From Balneolaceae bacterium (lineage in GTDB: Bacteria > Bacteroidota > Rhodothermia > Balneolales > Balneolaceae), in the NCBI GenBank assembly GCA_007134665.1, contig SLKH01000294.1:1-6091 (forward strand): a stretch of 6,091 bases of DNA, given 5' to 3'. Below are positions 1 through 5,440 of the stretch, one piece after another. Each line of letters opens with the position of its first letter. Position 1 is the stretch's first letter. The position numbers and the translations under genes are program-made. The notes below the pieces were generated by a model, which did not search any database, had not been told where the DNA came from, and was given only the letters and a program-made list of their open reading frames with translations.

Positions 1-1267
1 AAAACCCTAATTCCCGATTACGGGAAATTTCGGTTTGTTTATCACTATCTGCAGGCTGAGTTTCCTCGTCATAGTCGTTCTTATAAAGTTGTCGACCGAC
101 CTCTTTTCCATCAAAACCACGTCTATCAAAATTAATCCTGGATGGCATGTGCATATTCCCCGAACGATCCGGCTGATTAAAACCACTCAGGTTCTGGAAA
201 GATGTATCAAAATCAGATCTGCCTGCACTGGCTGATGAATCAATTTCCGGTACCATCAGGTATTGATTCAGAGCTTTCTTCACTACCGACTGTGTAAGCT
301 GAATAACACTTCTCTCATCATCGAATTTCACCTCCATCTTGGCCGGATGAACATTAACATCCACTTTTTCCGGCTCCAGTTCGAGAAAAAGAGCGTAAAA
401 AGGATACTCTCTATCACCGGTCCAGTTGTCATAAACTTTCAGGATGATATGAGATAGAAAGCGGTGTTGAACCGGCCTTCCGTTTACAAAAATAAACTGT
501 TCCCCTCGGCTCTTTTTTGTGATCTTCGGGTCACCAAGCAATCCATGAATTCTGACATAACTGGTATCTTCTTCAAAGTTGATCAGGCTTGACCGGTATT
601 GTTTTCCGAAGATTTCGGCCACTCGTTGTTCAAGGCCTGATGGCGGCAGCCGATAGATTTCGTCTGTGTCGGCAATCACATCAAACCCGATATCGGCATG
701 AGCCAGTGCAGCATTGTGAATGATTCTGAGAATATGCCGGAATTCAGTAGCATCAGTTTTCAGGAATTGCCGGCGGGCAGGAACATTATAAAATAAATTT
801 CGGACGGCTACAGAAGTACCGTCATCAGTAGCAACCGGTTCAAGTTTTTTCTCTTCTCCCCCATGAATCTCAAATAAATATCCGGTCGGGTCTTCATAAC
901 GTTTCGTCTTTACCTCAACCTGAGAAATGCTCGCTATCGATGCCATAGCTTCTCCCCGAAATCCCAGCGTGCGGATTCTAAAAAGATCGCTGATATCGCT
1001 GATTTTGGAGGTCGCATGTTGAAGAAAACAGGGCCTCAGATCTTCAGGCCCCATACCCGACCCATTGTCAATCACCTGAATCAAAGTTCTGCCGGCATTA
1101 TGAATTATCACTTTGATATGGTCGGCTCCGGCGTCGACTGAATTATCTATCAGCTCTTTAACAACCGAGCTTGGTCGTTGTATGACTTCTCCGGCAGCAA
1201 TTTTATTGGCCAATTCAGGGGGCATACTTCTGATAATAGATTCCCCTGTATCAATCTGTTCACTCAA
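1..1267 (-). CDS. mutL: DNA mismatch repair protein MutL (N-terminal part; 3' end beyond the window)
   Basis: MutL is the ATP-driven cytoplasmic matchmaker of mismatch repair, linking MutS to downstream nicking and excision. About 422 codons are visible. The GHKL ATPase motifs are present in order: an N-terminal LANKIAAGEV block (19-28), VVKELIDNSVDAGA (35-48) with the general-base Glu at 38, DNGSGM (67-72), HATSKI (84-89) and TLGFRGEA (100-107). Then come the transducer elements NLFYNVPARR (157-166), VNGR (261-264) and VNVHPAKMEVKF (304-315), whose Lys310 matches the ATP-contacting Lys307 of E. coli. From about residue 335 the protein becomes a polar linker, and the window ends before the C-terminal dimerisation/endonuclease domain. 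I placed the start at a TTG (1265-1267). The first ATG (1223-1225) falls on the residue just before the PPELANKIAAGEV block, which would remove the usual N-terminal strand, and an in-frame stop lies 11 codons upstream of the TTG. Position 41 is Asp where E. coli has Glu32, a conservative change. Identity is essentially certain; the start is less so. Confidence 0.96.
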   Translation of the reverse strand, partial: MSEQIDTGESIIRSMPPELANKIAAGEVIQRPSSVVKELIDNSVDAGADHIKVIIHNAGRTLIQVIDNGSGMGPEDLRPCFLQHATSKISDISDLFRIRTLGFRGEAMASIASISQVEVKTKRYEDPTGYLFEIHGGEEKKLEPVATDDGTSVAVRNLFYNVPARRQFLKTDATEFRHILRIIHNAALAHADIGFDVIADTDEIYRLPPSGLEQRVAEIFGKQYRSSLINFEEDTSYVRIHGLLGDPKITKKSRGEQFIFVNGRPVQHRFLSHIILKVYDNWTGDREYPFYALFLELEPEKVDVNVHPAKMEVKFDDERSVIQLTQSVVKKALNQYLMVPEIDSSASAGRSDFDTSFQNLSGFNQPDRSGNMHMPSRINFDRRGFDGKEVGRQLYKNDYDEETQPADSDKQTEISRNRELGF

Positions 1268-1304
1268 GTGTTGAAATTCTCGATTAAAAAATTGGGATTA
1301 ACTT

Positions 1305-1508
1305 TTAAAGAATCGAAATAATCCAGACAACCATAAAAAGTAATACCGCATATAGCACGATGCGTGTTCCCTGTTTGTCGGGCCGACGGGTATGACTCTG
1401 GATACGGATACGTTCTTTTCGTTTCTCATCCTCTTTCGGATCGTAATATCTGAGAGGCAGGTCGAATTTTTTCGGTTTCGGCTGATGGCCAAACATCGGT
1501 TTAATCAT
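1305..1508 (-). CDS. Small charged protein with C-terminal membrane anchor, upstream of mutL
   Basis: This 67-residue protein has no function I can name. Residues 1-48 are hydrophilic and rich in Lys, Arg, Asp and Glu, with an FDLPLRYYDPKEDEKRKER stretch at 15-33. Residues about 49-67 are a single hydrophobic helix ending at the C terminus. This predicts a tail-anchored inner-membrane protein with its basic part in the cytoplasm. The start is well supported by a GAGGTG ribosome site 5 bases before the ATG, the clearest such site in the window. The stop lies 37 bp before the proposed mutL start, so the two are probably co-transcribed. From memory, small proteins with a similar F-x-x-P-R/L-Y-Y-D-P motif occur near mutL in Bacteroidota; I could not verify this. 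The neighbouring frame at 1298-1492 is a shadow without a comparable ribosome site. Confidence 0.8.
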   Translation of the reverse strand: MIKPMFGHQPKPKKFDLPLRYYDPKEDEKRKERIRIQSHTRRPDKQGTRIVLYAVLLFMVVWIISIL

Positions 1509-1513
1509 GACGT

Positions 1514-1519
1514 CACCTC
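1514..1519 (-). promoter_or_regulatory. Ribosome binding site of the small membrane-protein gene
   Basis: On the minus strand GAGGTG lies 5 bases upstream of the ATG at 1506-1508, matching the anti-Shine-Dalgarno sequence at a usable distance. It fixes the start of the 67-residue gene and is notable because the other genes here have weak or no such sites. Confidence 0.7.
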
Positions 1520-1561
1520 ATTATTGGATTTCATAGAATTGGCTGTCAAATAATCGGTTTT

Positions 1562-1577
1562 TGAATATACATATTCA
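1562..1577. repeat. 16-bp inverted repeat (TGAATAT/ATATTCA), operator candidate
   Basis: Two 7-base arms, TGAATAT and ATATTCA, are perfect reverse complements around a 2-base centre. The site lies about 54 bp upstream of the small membrane-protein gene, in the divergent spacer. Short symmetric sites of this size are typical for dimeric regulators, but in AT-rich DNA they also arise by chance. The symmetry is seen; a regulatory role is inferred. Confidence 0.35.
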
Positions 1578-1592
1578 TCTATTCAATTTCAT
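1564..1592 (-). promoter_or_regulatory. Possible promoter for the small gene and mutL
   Basis: On the minus strand ATGAAA (1587-1592, four of six -35 consensus bases) is separated by 17 bases from TATATT (1564-1569, five of six -10 bases). Transcription would begin near 1557 and leave a leader of about 49 bases that includes the ribosome site. The -10 lies inside the 16-bp inverted repeat, so a bound regulator would block it. This uses the general sigma-70 pattern; if the host has a Bacteroidota-type sigma factor the call loses force. Confidence 0.25.
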
Positions 1593-1828
1593 CGGAATCC
1601 CTAAGCAGTACATAAACAACTTTACGTGCAGAATTCAATAATGTCTATATAACGTGCAATAGTTCTATCCATTTTGTAAAAAAAGCACCTGTCAAAGTGA
1701 TCAGTTTGATTTGTTGATATCCGTGTGAGAAGTCAACTCTATCAATAATGCGGCACAACTGGTTCATGATAATTCCTTATTAATTCCGTATTATTCATAA
1801 AATTTTTAAATCAAAAAACTGCTGACTA

Positions 1829-3076
1829 ATGAGTTACAAAAAACTAAAAAAACCGGAAAGCGGAACAGTTATACAAAAAAATTCTGACGGTTCCCTTACT
1901 GTCGGAGATGATCCGATTATACCATTTATTGAAGGAGATGGAATTGGCATTGACATTACGCCTGCCATGAAACATGTTCTGAACAGTGCAGTTGAAAAAG
2001 CGTATGGCGGCAAGAAAAAAATAAACTGGCTTGAAGTTTATGCCGGAGAAAAAGCAGTGGATTTTTACGGCGATAACGACTGGCTTCCCGATGACACCTT
2101 GAAAGCATTTGATGAATACAAAGTTGGTATCAAAGGCCCGCTCACAACACCCGTTGGCGGTGGTTTTCGTTCCCTTAATGTAGCGATCCGCCAAAAAATG
2201 GACCTGTATGCATGTGTACGTCCTGTAAAATATTACAAGGGAACACCAAGTCCCGTTCGTCAGCCAGAACTGACAGACATGGTGATATTCCGGGAAAATA
2301 CCGAAGATATCTATGCCGGAATTGAATACCAGACGGGAACCCCTGAAAACAAGAAATTACTGGACTTCCTCACCGGAGACCTTGGTGTCAAGAATATCCG
2401 ATTTCCCGAAACTTCTTCATTAGGAATCAAGCCCATTTCAATTGAAGGAACAAAAAGGCTTGTTCGGTCTGCAATCAACTATGCCATTGACCAGGGCCGA
2501 AAAAGTGTGACCCTGGTGCACAAAGGCAACATCATGAAGTTCACGGAAGGAAGTTTTAAGAATTGGGGTTATGAACTCGCCAAAGAAGAATTTGGCGGCA
2601 AAGAGATTGACGGTGGCCCATGGTGTGAACTTCCAAATGGAATCATCATCAAAGATGTGATTGCAGATGCTTTTCTGCAGCAAATATTAACCCGGCCGGC
2701 TGAATACGATGTCATTGCCACCATGAACCTGAATGGCGATTATATATCTGATGCGCTTGCAGCCTGTGTTGGCGGAATCGGGATTGCCCCTGGTGCGAAT
2801 ATCAATTATGAATCCGGAATTGCAGTTTTTGAGGCAACCCACGGAACTGCACCAAAATATACAGGACAGGATAAAGTTAACCCGGGTTCACTGATTCTCT
2901 CAGGTGTGATGATGTTGCGCTATCTGGGCTGGAATGAAGCAGCCGATCTGATCGAAAAAGGCCTTGAAGAAGCGATCAGCAGTAAACGGGTTACTTATGA
3001 TTTCGAACGACTGATGGATGGAGCAACACTACTCAAGTGCTCTGAATTCGGTGAGGAAATCGTAAAAAATATGTAG
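1829..3076 (+). CDS. icd: Isocitrate dehydrogenase, NADP-dependent (E. coli type)
   Basis: This TCA-cycle enzyme oxidatively decarboxylates isocitrate to 2-oxoglutarate with NADP and Mg/Mn in the cytoplasm. At 415 residues it is almost the length of the 416-residue E. coli enzyme and aligns with it nearly end to end. Isocitrate-binding residues are present: Ser115 and Asn117 in RSLNVAIRQ, Arg121, Arg131, Arg155, and the catalytic Tyr162 and Lys232. Metal-binding aspartates are Asp280, Asp304 and Asp308. NADP choice is shown by HGTAPKY (338-344) with Lys343 and Tyr344, plus Tyr390 and Arg394, which contact the 2'-phosphate. Ser115 matches the E. coli serine phosphorylated by AceK, but no aceK is visible. 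The ATG start gives the N-terminal length expected for the family, although no Shine-Dalgarno site precedes it. The gene is single, divergent from the mutL side, and ends 13 bases before a strong terminator stem. Confidence 0.98.
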   Translation: MSYKKLKKPESGTVIQKNSDGSLTVGDDPIIPFIEGDGIGIDITPAMKHVLNSAVEKAYGGKKKINWLEVYAGEKAVDFYGDNDWLPDDTLKAFDEYKVGIKGPLTTPVGGGFRSLNVAIRQKMDLYACVRPVKYYKGTPSPVRQPELTDMVIFRENTEDIYAGIEYQTGTPENKKLLDFLTGDLGVKNIRFPETSSLGIKPISIEGTKRLVRSAINYAIDQGRKSVTLVHKGNIMKFTEGSFKNWGYELAKEEFGGKEIDGGPWCELPNGIIIKDVIADAFLQQILTRPAEYDVIATMNLNGDYISDALAACVGGIGIAPGANINYESGIAVFEATHGTAPKYTGQDKVNPGSLILSGVMMLRYLGWNEAADLIEKGLEEAISSKRVTYDFERLMDGATLLKCSEFGEEIVKNM

Positions 3077-3089
3077 GTGGTATTTAAAG

Positions 3090-3122
3090 AAAAAGCCCCG
3101 ATCGTTGATTCGGGGCTTTTTT
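3090..3122. terminator. Bidirectional intrinsic terminator between icd and the lipoprotein gene
   Basis: Arms AAAAAGCCCCGA (3090-3101) and TCGGGGCTTTTT (3110-3121) form a perfect 12-bp stem around an 8-base loop, and T's continue to 3122. The run of A's on the left becomes a T-tract on the minus strand, so the same hairpin can stop icd from the left and the recO-htrA-lipoprotein transcript from the right. It starts 13 bases after the icd stop codon. Confidence 0.92.
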
Positions 3123-3268
3123 AAACCCAAAAAAGTCGTCAGACCTGTTTTGCATCGAAAGCGTTCGGTGCCGAGCCCGACACGCTTGTCGGGAAAACAC
3201 AAAGGTTTATGAGTATCATTTAAAATAAGAAACACTGATTGTTCCAATTGAGAATTTTGGGTTTATAT
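3123..3268. other. Convergent spacer between the terminator and the lipoprotein gene
   Basis: This 146-bp non-coding stretch lies downstream of both flanking genes, so no promoter is expected. Apart from the GC-rich inverted-repeat cluster I see no structure. A minus-strand open frame crossing it (3029-3247) overlaps the icd 3' end and the terminator stem and shows no coding signal. Confidence 0.6.
3156..3193. repeat. Compact GC-rich cluster of inverted repeats in the convergent spacer
   Basis: Within 38 bases of otherwise AT-rich spacer are CGAA/TTCG (3156-3167), TCGG/CCGA (3165-3174) and a perfect 7-bp stem CCCGACA/TGTCGGG with a CGCT loop (3176-3193). A further pair, AAGCGT (3159-3164) with ACGCTT (3182-3187), is mutually exclusive with the 7-bp stem. 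No T-tract follows on either strand, so it is not a standard terminator. It looks like a dispersed palindromic element of the REP kind, which only genome copy number could confirm. Confidence 0.45.
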
Positions 3269-3811
3269 TTACCAGCCATTCAGATAATCAGTATCCCTCA
3301 TTTCATCCCAGATATCAGCGTAGCTATTTAGTTTTTCACCAACTCTTTCGAGTACTTCTGAGGACGGCGTCTCAATTTTCACCACAACAAAGGTGGATCC
3401 ATTGTATTCAAAATGATCTGTTTCCACGGATGCATCGTCAAAATCGAGAGAAATGACAGCATTTCGCAACTGAATGATAAATTCTCTGTCAGCAGCTCCG
3501 CTGTTATTGTCAGAAATCGTTGCCCTTGCTTCTTCTACCTGGTTATCAATCCAGACTCTCAAATTGGTATCGGCTTGTTTCCTGGCATTGTTATAGGCCC
3601 AATCCGAATCGGAACCAAGAGATTTGGCATAGCCCGTCAGTACACCATCAGTTACCTCACCAAGCTGTCCGTCTTTATACCATTCCGGAAACAAGGTTTC
3701 ATCCACTTCGAGTTCTGCGATTTCTTCCGTTTCCGATTCAACCGCTTCCTCGGCCGTACCGCAAGAGATCAGTAGCATTAAAATGGATAAAAAAAGAACA
3801 TTACGAATCAT
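3269..3811 (-). CDS. Small lipoprotein, LPP20-like
   Basis: This is a predicted lipid-anchored envelope protein of 180 residues. The chosen ATG (3809-3811) gives a textbook lipoprotein signal: MIRN, a hydrophobic stretch 5-15, then the lipobox LISC with the modified Cys at 17. A longer frame reaches an ATG at 3872-3874 but would put 21 polar residues before the signal, so I reject it. After Cys17 comes a very acidic spacer (about 20-40), then a PEWYKDG motif (42-48) and a VLTGYAKSLG..AYNNARKQA region (57-80). This layout resembles LPP20/FlgO-type lipoproteins, where a PxW motif precedes a Gly-x-Ala segment and an Ala-rich helix. The rest is a mixed alpha/beta domain with no catalytic motif I recognise. 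It follows the HtrA gene by 95 bases on the same strand with no terminator between, so co-transcription is likely. The specific function is unknown. The lipoprotein call is strong; the family call is tentative. Confidence 0.85.
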   Translation of the reverse strand: MIRNVLFLSILMLLISCGTAEEAVESETEEIAELEVDETLFPEWYKDGQLGEVTDGVLTGYAKSLGSDSDWAYNNARKQADTNLRVWIDNQVEEARATISDNNSGAADREFIIQLRNAVISLDFDDASVETDHFEYNGSTFVVVKIETPSSEVLERVGEKLNSYADIWDEMRDTDYLNGW

Positions 3812-3906
3812 CTGATAATAAAACTTTGGTTTTTCATTACTACAGAATTTTATTTTTTTGATACCGAAGGTCATTCAGATCAGGGATGTCAGAATCAGGC
3901 AACCAA

Positions 3907-5436
3907 CTACCAGTTTAAGACAAAATATGCTGTGACTGAATTTGGTGTAAGTGTTTTCAGGGAAACGGATCCGCTGGATTGGACGCTCTCATACAGTACC
4001 TGTTCAAATTGTCTCAACGAGGTTACCTGTTCACCATTGATTTCAAGAATTTGGTAATCTGCCCTCAATCCTCTGTTCCAGGCTTCCGATTCCCTGTCAA
4101 CCGAACGTATCATCATACGGAATTCATCATCCTCATGAATACCTGTGAGTGCCCGCACTGTAAATCCAACACCAAAACTTTGCTCTTCAATTCCGTAATC
4201 TTCCGGATTTTGCTCTTCAAACAGTTCGTCAGGATCTACAGGATCAATATCAAAATCAAGAATCTCAGGTTCTGGCAGTACCATTTCGCGAAGGCTCACT
4301 TCTTTTGTTAACATCTCACCGTCACGCCATATCGTCAAAATCACCTGATCACCCGGCCGGTACATTGCTACTTTTTCCTGAAGCTGATTTGCTTCATTCA
4401 CCCGGGCACCATTCACCTCAAGAATGACGTCATTTTGTCTGATTCCGGCATCAAATGCCGCACCATCACGCGGAACTGTAAGTATTAATACACCTTCAAT
4501 CCGGTCCATATTCAAATCTCTTGCAATTGGATGGCTCACCGATTCAATTGACACTCCCAGCATTCCGCGCTTTACTTCCCCGAATTCTATCAGGTCTCCT
4601 GCTACTTTTAATGCGAGGTTGCTCGGAACAGCAAATCCATAGCCCTGGTAATTACCGCTTTGAGTGGCAATTGCTGTGTTAATTCCTATTAATTCACCAC
4701 TGGTATTGACAAGTGCGCCTCCGCTGTTACCACGGTTGATAGCAGCATCAGTCTGTATAAAACTTTCAATCCTCATTGCATCATTAATAATCTGAACATC
4801 CCTGCTCAGGGCACTGACAATTCCGGCTGTAACCGTTGACCGAAGCCTGAAAGGGTTTCCGATGGCAAGCACCCATTCACCAACATCCACATAATCAGAA
4901 TTTCCAATAACTGCTGCTGAAAGAGGATTTGCATTGATTTTGATAACTGCCAGATCCGTACTCGGATCAGTTCCGACAATTCTTGCCGGATAAGATCTCT
5001 TGTCACTTAACGTAACCTGAATACCTTCTCCCACAGCATCTTCAATAACATGATTATTGGTCAGTATATAACCATCCTCGGAAATTATAACACCGGAACC
5101 AACGGTCCGGGCTCTGCGAGGCAAAAAACGATCCCAAATTCCATTTTCAGATGAATCCTCATCGATTCCCCTCCCCTGAACCTGTACTGTCGTTTCAATA
5201 TAAACAACAGAGGGTGTCACCTCAGTAGCTATCGTCTGAAACAGAAACCGGGTATCAATCATCTCCAGATCTTCCCTGTTAAACAGGGGTTGCGAACTCC
5301 GCTGTATTTCAGTTACCCTTACTTCTGCAAAATCATTGCCCCATGAATCGGGTTTCACCATCGAGATTACCAACCCGATTAAGATCCCGACCAGAACCAG
5401 TAAAATCCCGGTAAGGGCGATATCTCTTTTTTTCAT
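3907..5436 (-). CDS. HtrA/Deg-family periplasmic serine protease, membrane-anchored, two PDZ domains
   Basis: HtrA (Deg) proteases degrade misfolded envelope proteins as oligomers. The 509-residue protein starts MKKRD followed by a hydrophobic segment at about 7-26. No clear signal-peptidase site follows, so it is probably an N-terminal anchor with the rest in the periplasm. The trypsin-like domain spans about 65-285, with the complete triad: His129 in TNNHV, Asp161 in STDLAVIKI, and Ser238 in GNSGG. GYGFAVPSNLA (265-275) is the substrate-loop region. PDZ1 covers about 288-385, with GMLGVSIE (291-298) as its peptide-binding loop. A strongly acidic linker (388-418) leads to PDZ2 (about 420-509). 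The loop before the protease core (82-110) is shorter than the long LA loop of E. coli DegP, so DegQ- or DegS-like is a fairer label than DegP; I give no symbol. The ATG lies 4 bases after the recO stop with only a weak GAGA upstream, suggesting translational coupling. Confidence 0.95.
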   Translation of the reverse strand: MKKRDIALTGILLVLVGILIGLVISMVKPDSWGNDFAEVRVTEIQRSSQPLFNREDLEMIDTRFLFQTIATEVTPSVVYIETTVQVQGRGIDEDSSENGIWDRFLPRRARTVGSGVIISEDGYILTNNHVIEDAVGEGIQVTLSDKRSYPARIVGTDPSTDLAVIKINANPLSAAVIGNSDYVDVGEWVLAIGNPFRLRSTVTAGIVSALSRDVQIINDAMRIESFIQTDAAINRGNSGGALVNTSGELIGINTAIATQSGNYQGYGFAVPSNLALKVAGDLIEFGEVKRGMLGVSIESVSHPIARDLNMDRIEGVLILTVPRDGAAFDAGIRQNDVILEVNGARVNEANQLQEKVAMYRPGDQVILTIWRDGEMLTKEVSLREMVLPEPEILDFDIDPVDPDELFEEQNPEDYGIEEQSFGVGFTVRALTGIHEDDEFRMMIRSVDRESEAWNRGLRADYQILEINGEQVTSLRQFEQVLYESVQSSGSVSLKTLTPNSVTAYFVLNW

Positions 5437-5440
5437 ATTC

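Larger units (their letters stand above)
1509..1828. other. Divergent intergenic spacer between the mutL-side operon and icd
   Basis: This 320-bp AT-rich spacer separates two divergently transcribed units, so it should hold promoters for both. I see no coding frame with gene-like features and no RNA gene. On the icd side the best -10-like hexamer is TATTAT at 1789-1794, but nothing resembling a -35 lies at the right distance, and no Bacteroidota-type TAnnTTTG box is convincing. The base of the icd start codon overlaps a TAATG, and no Shine-Dalgarno site precedes it. A 7-bp direct repeat ACGTGCA occurs at 1624-1630 and 1652-1658. A 16-bp inverted repeat and a possible minus-strand promoter are listed separately. 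Confidence 0.75.

Noticed and set aside
35..457. Plus-strand open frames (35-235 and 263-457)
   Set aside because: They lie antisense to mutL, whose minus-strand frame has every family motif; the products have no recognisable features.
1520..1549. Perfect TTGACA on the minus strand (1544-1549) with AATAAT 18 bases on
   Set aside because: The transcript would start inside or after the ribosome site at 1514-1519, leaving almost no leader, so it does not fit as a promoter for the small gene.
1624..1658. Direct repeat ACGTGCA, two copies 28 bp apart
   Set aside because: Seven bases without conserved flanks are too short to set apart from chance, and the spacing is not close to whole helical turns.
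1844..2683. Minus-strand open frames antisense to icd
   Set aside because: The plus strand encodes a full-length Icd with all active-site residues, and the antisense products show no domain.
3413..3861. Plus-strand open frames of 120 and 113 residues opposite the lipoprotein gene
   Set aside because: The minus frame has a clear signal peptide and lipobox; the plus frames are Arg/Pro-rich shadows without ribosome sites.
3809..3874. Longer start for the lipoprotein gene at 3874
   Set aside because: It would put 21 polar residues in front of the signal peptide and abolish normal lipoprotein export; the ATG at 3811 fits.
3979..5006. Open frames overlapping the HtrA gene (3979-4311 +, 4424-4642 +, 4806-5006 -)
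   Set aside because: They are shadows of the protease frame, which is intact with its catalytic triad and PDZ domains.
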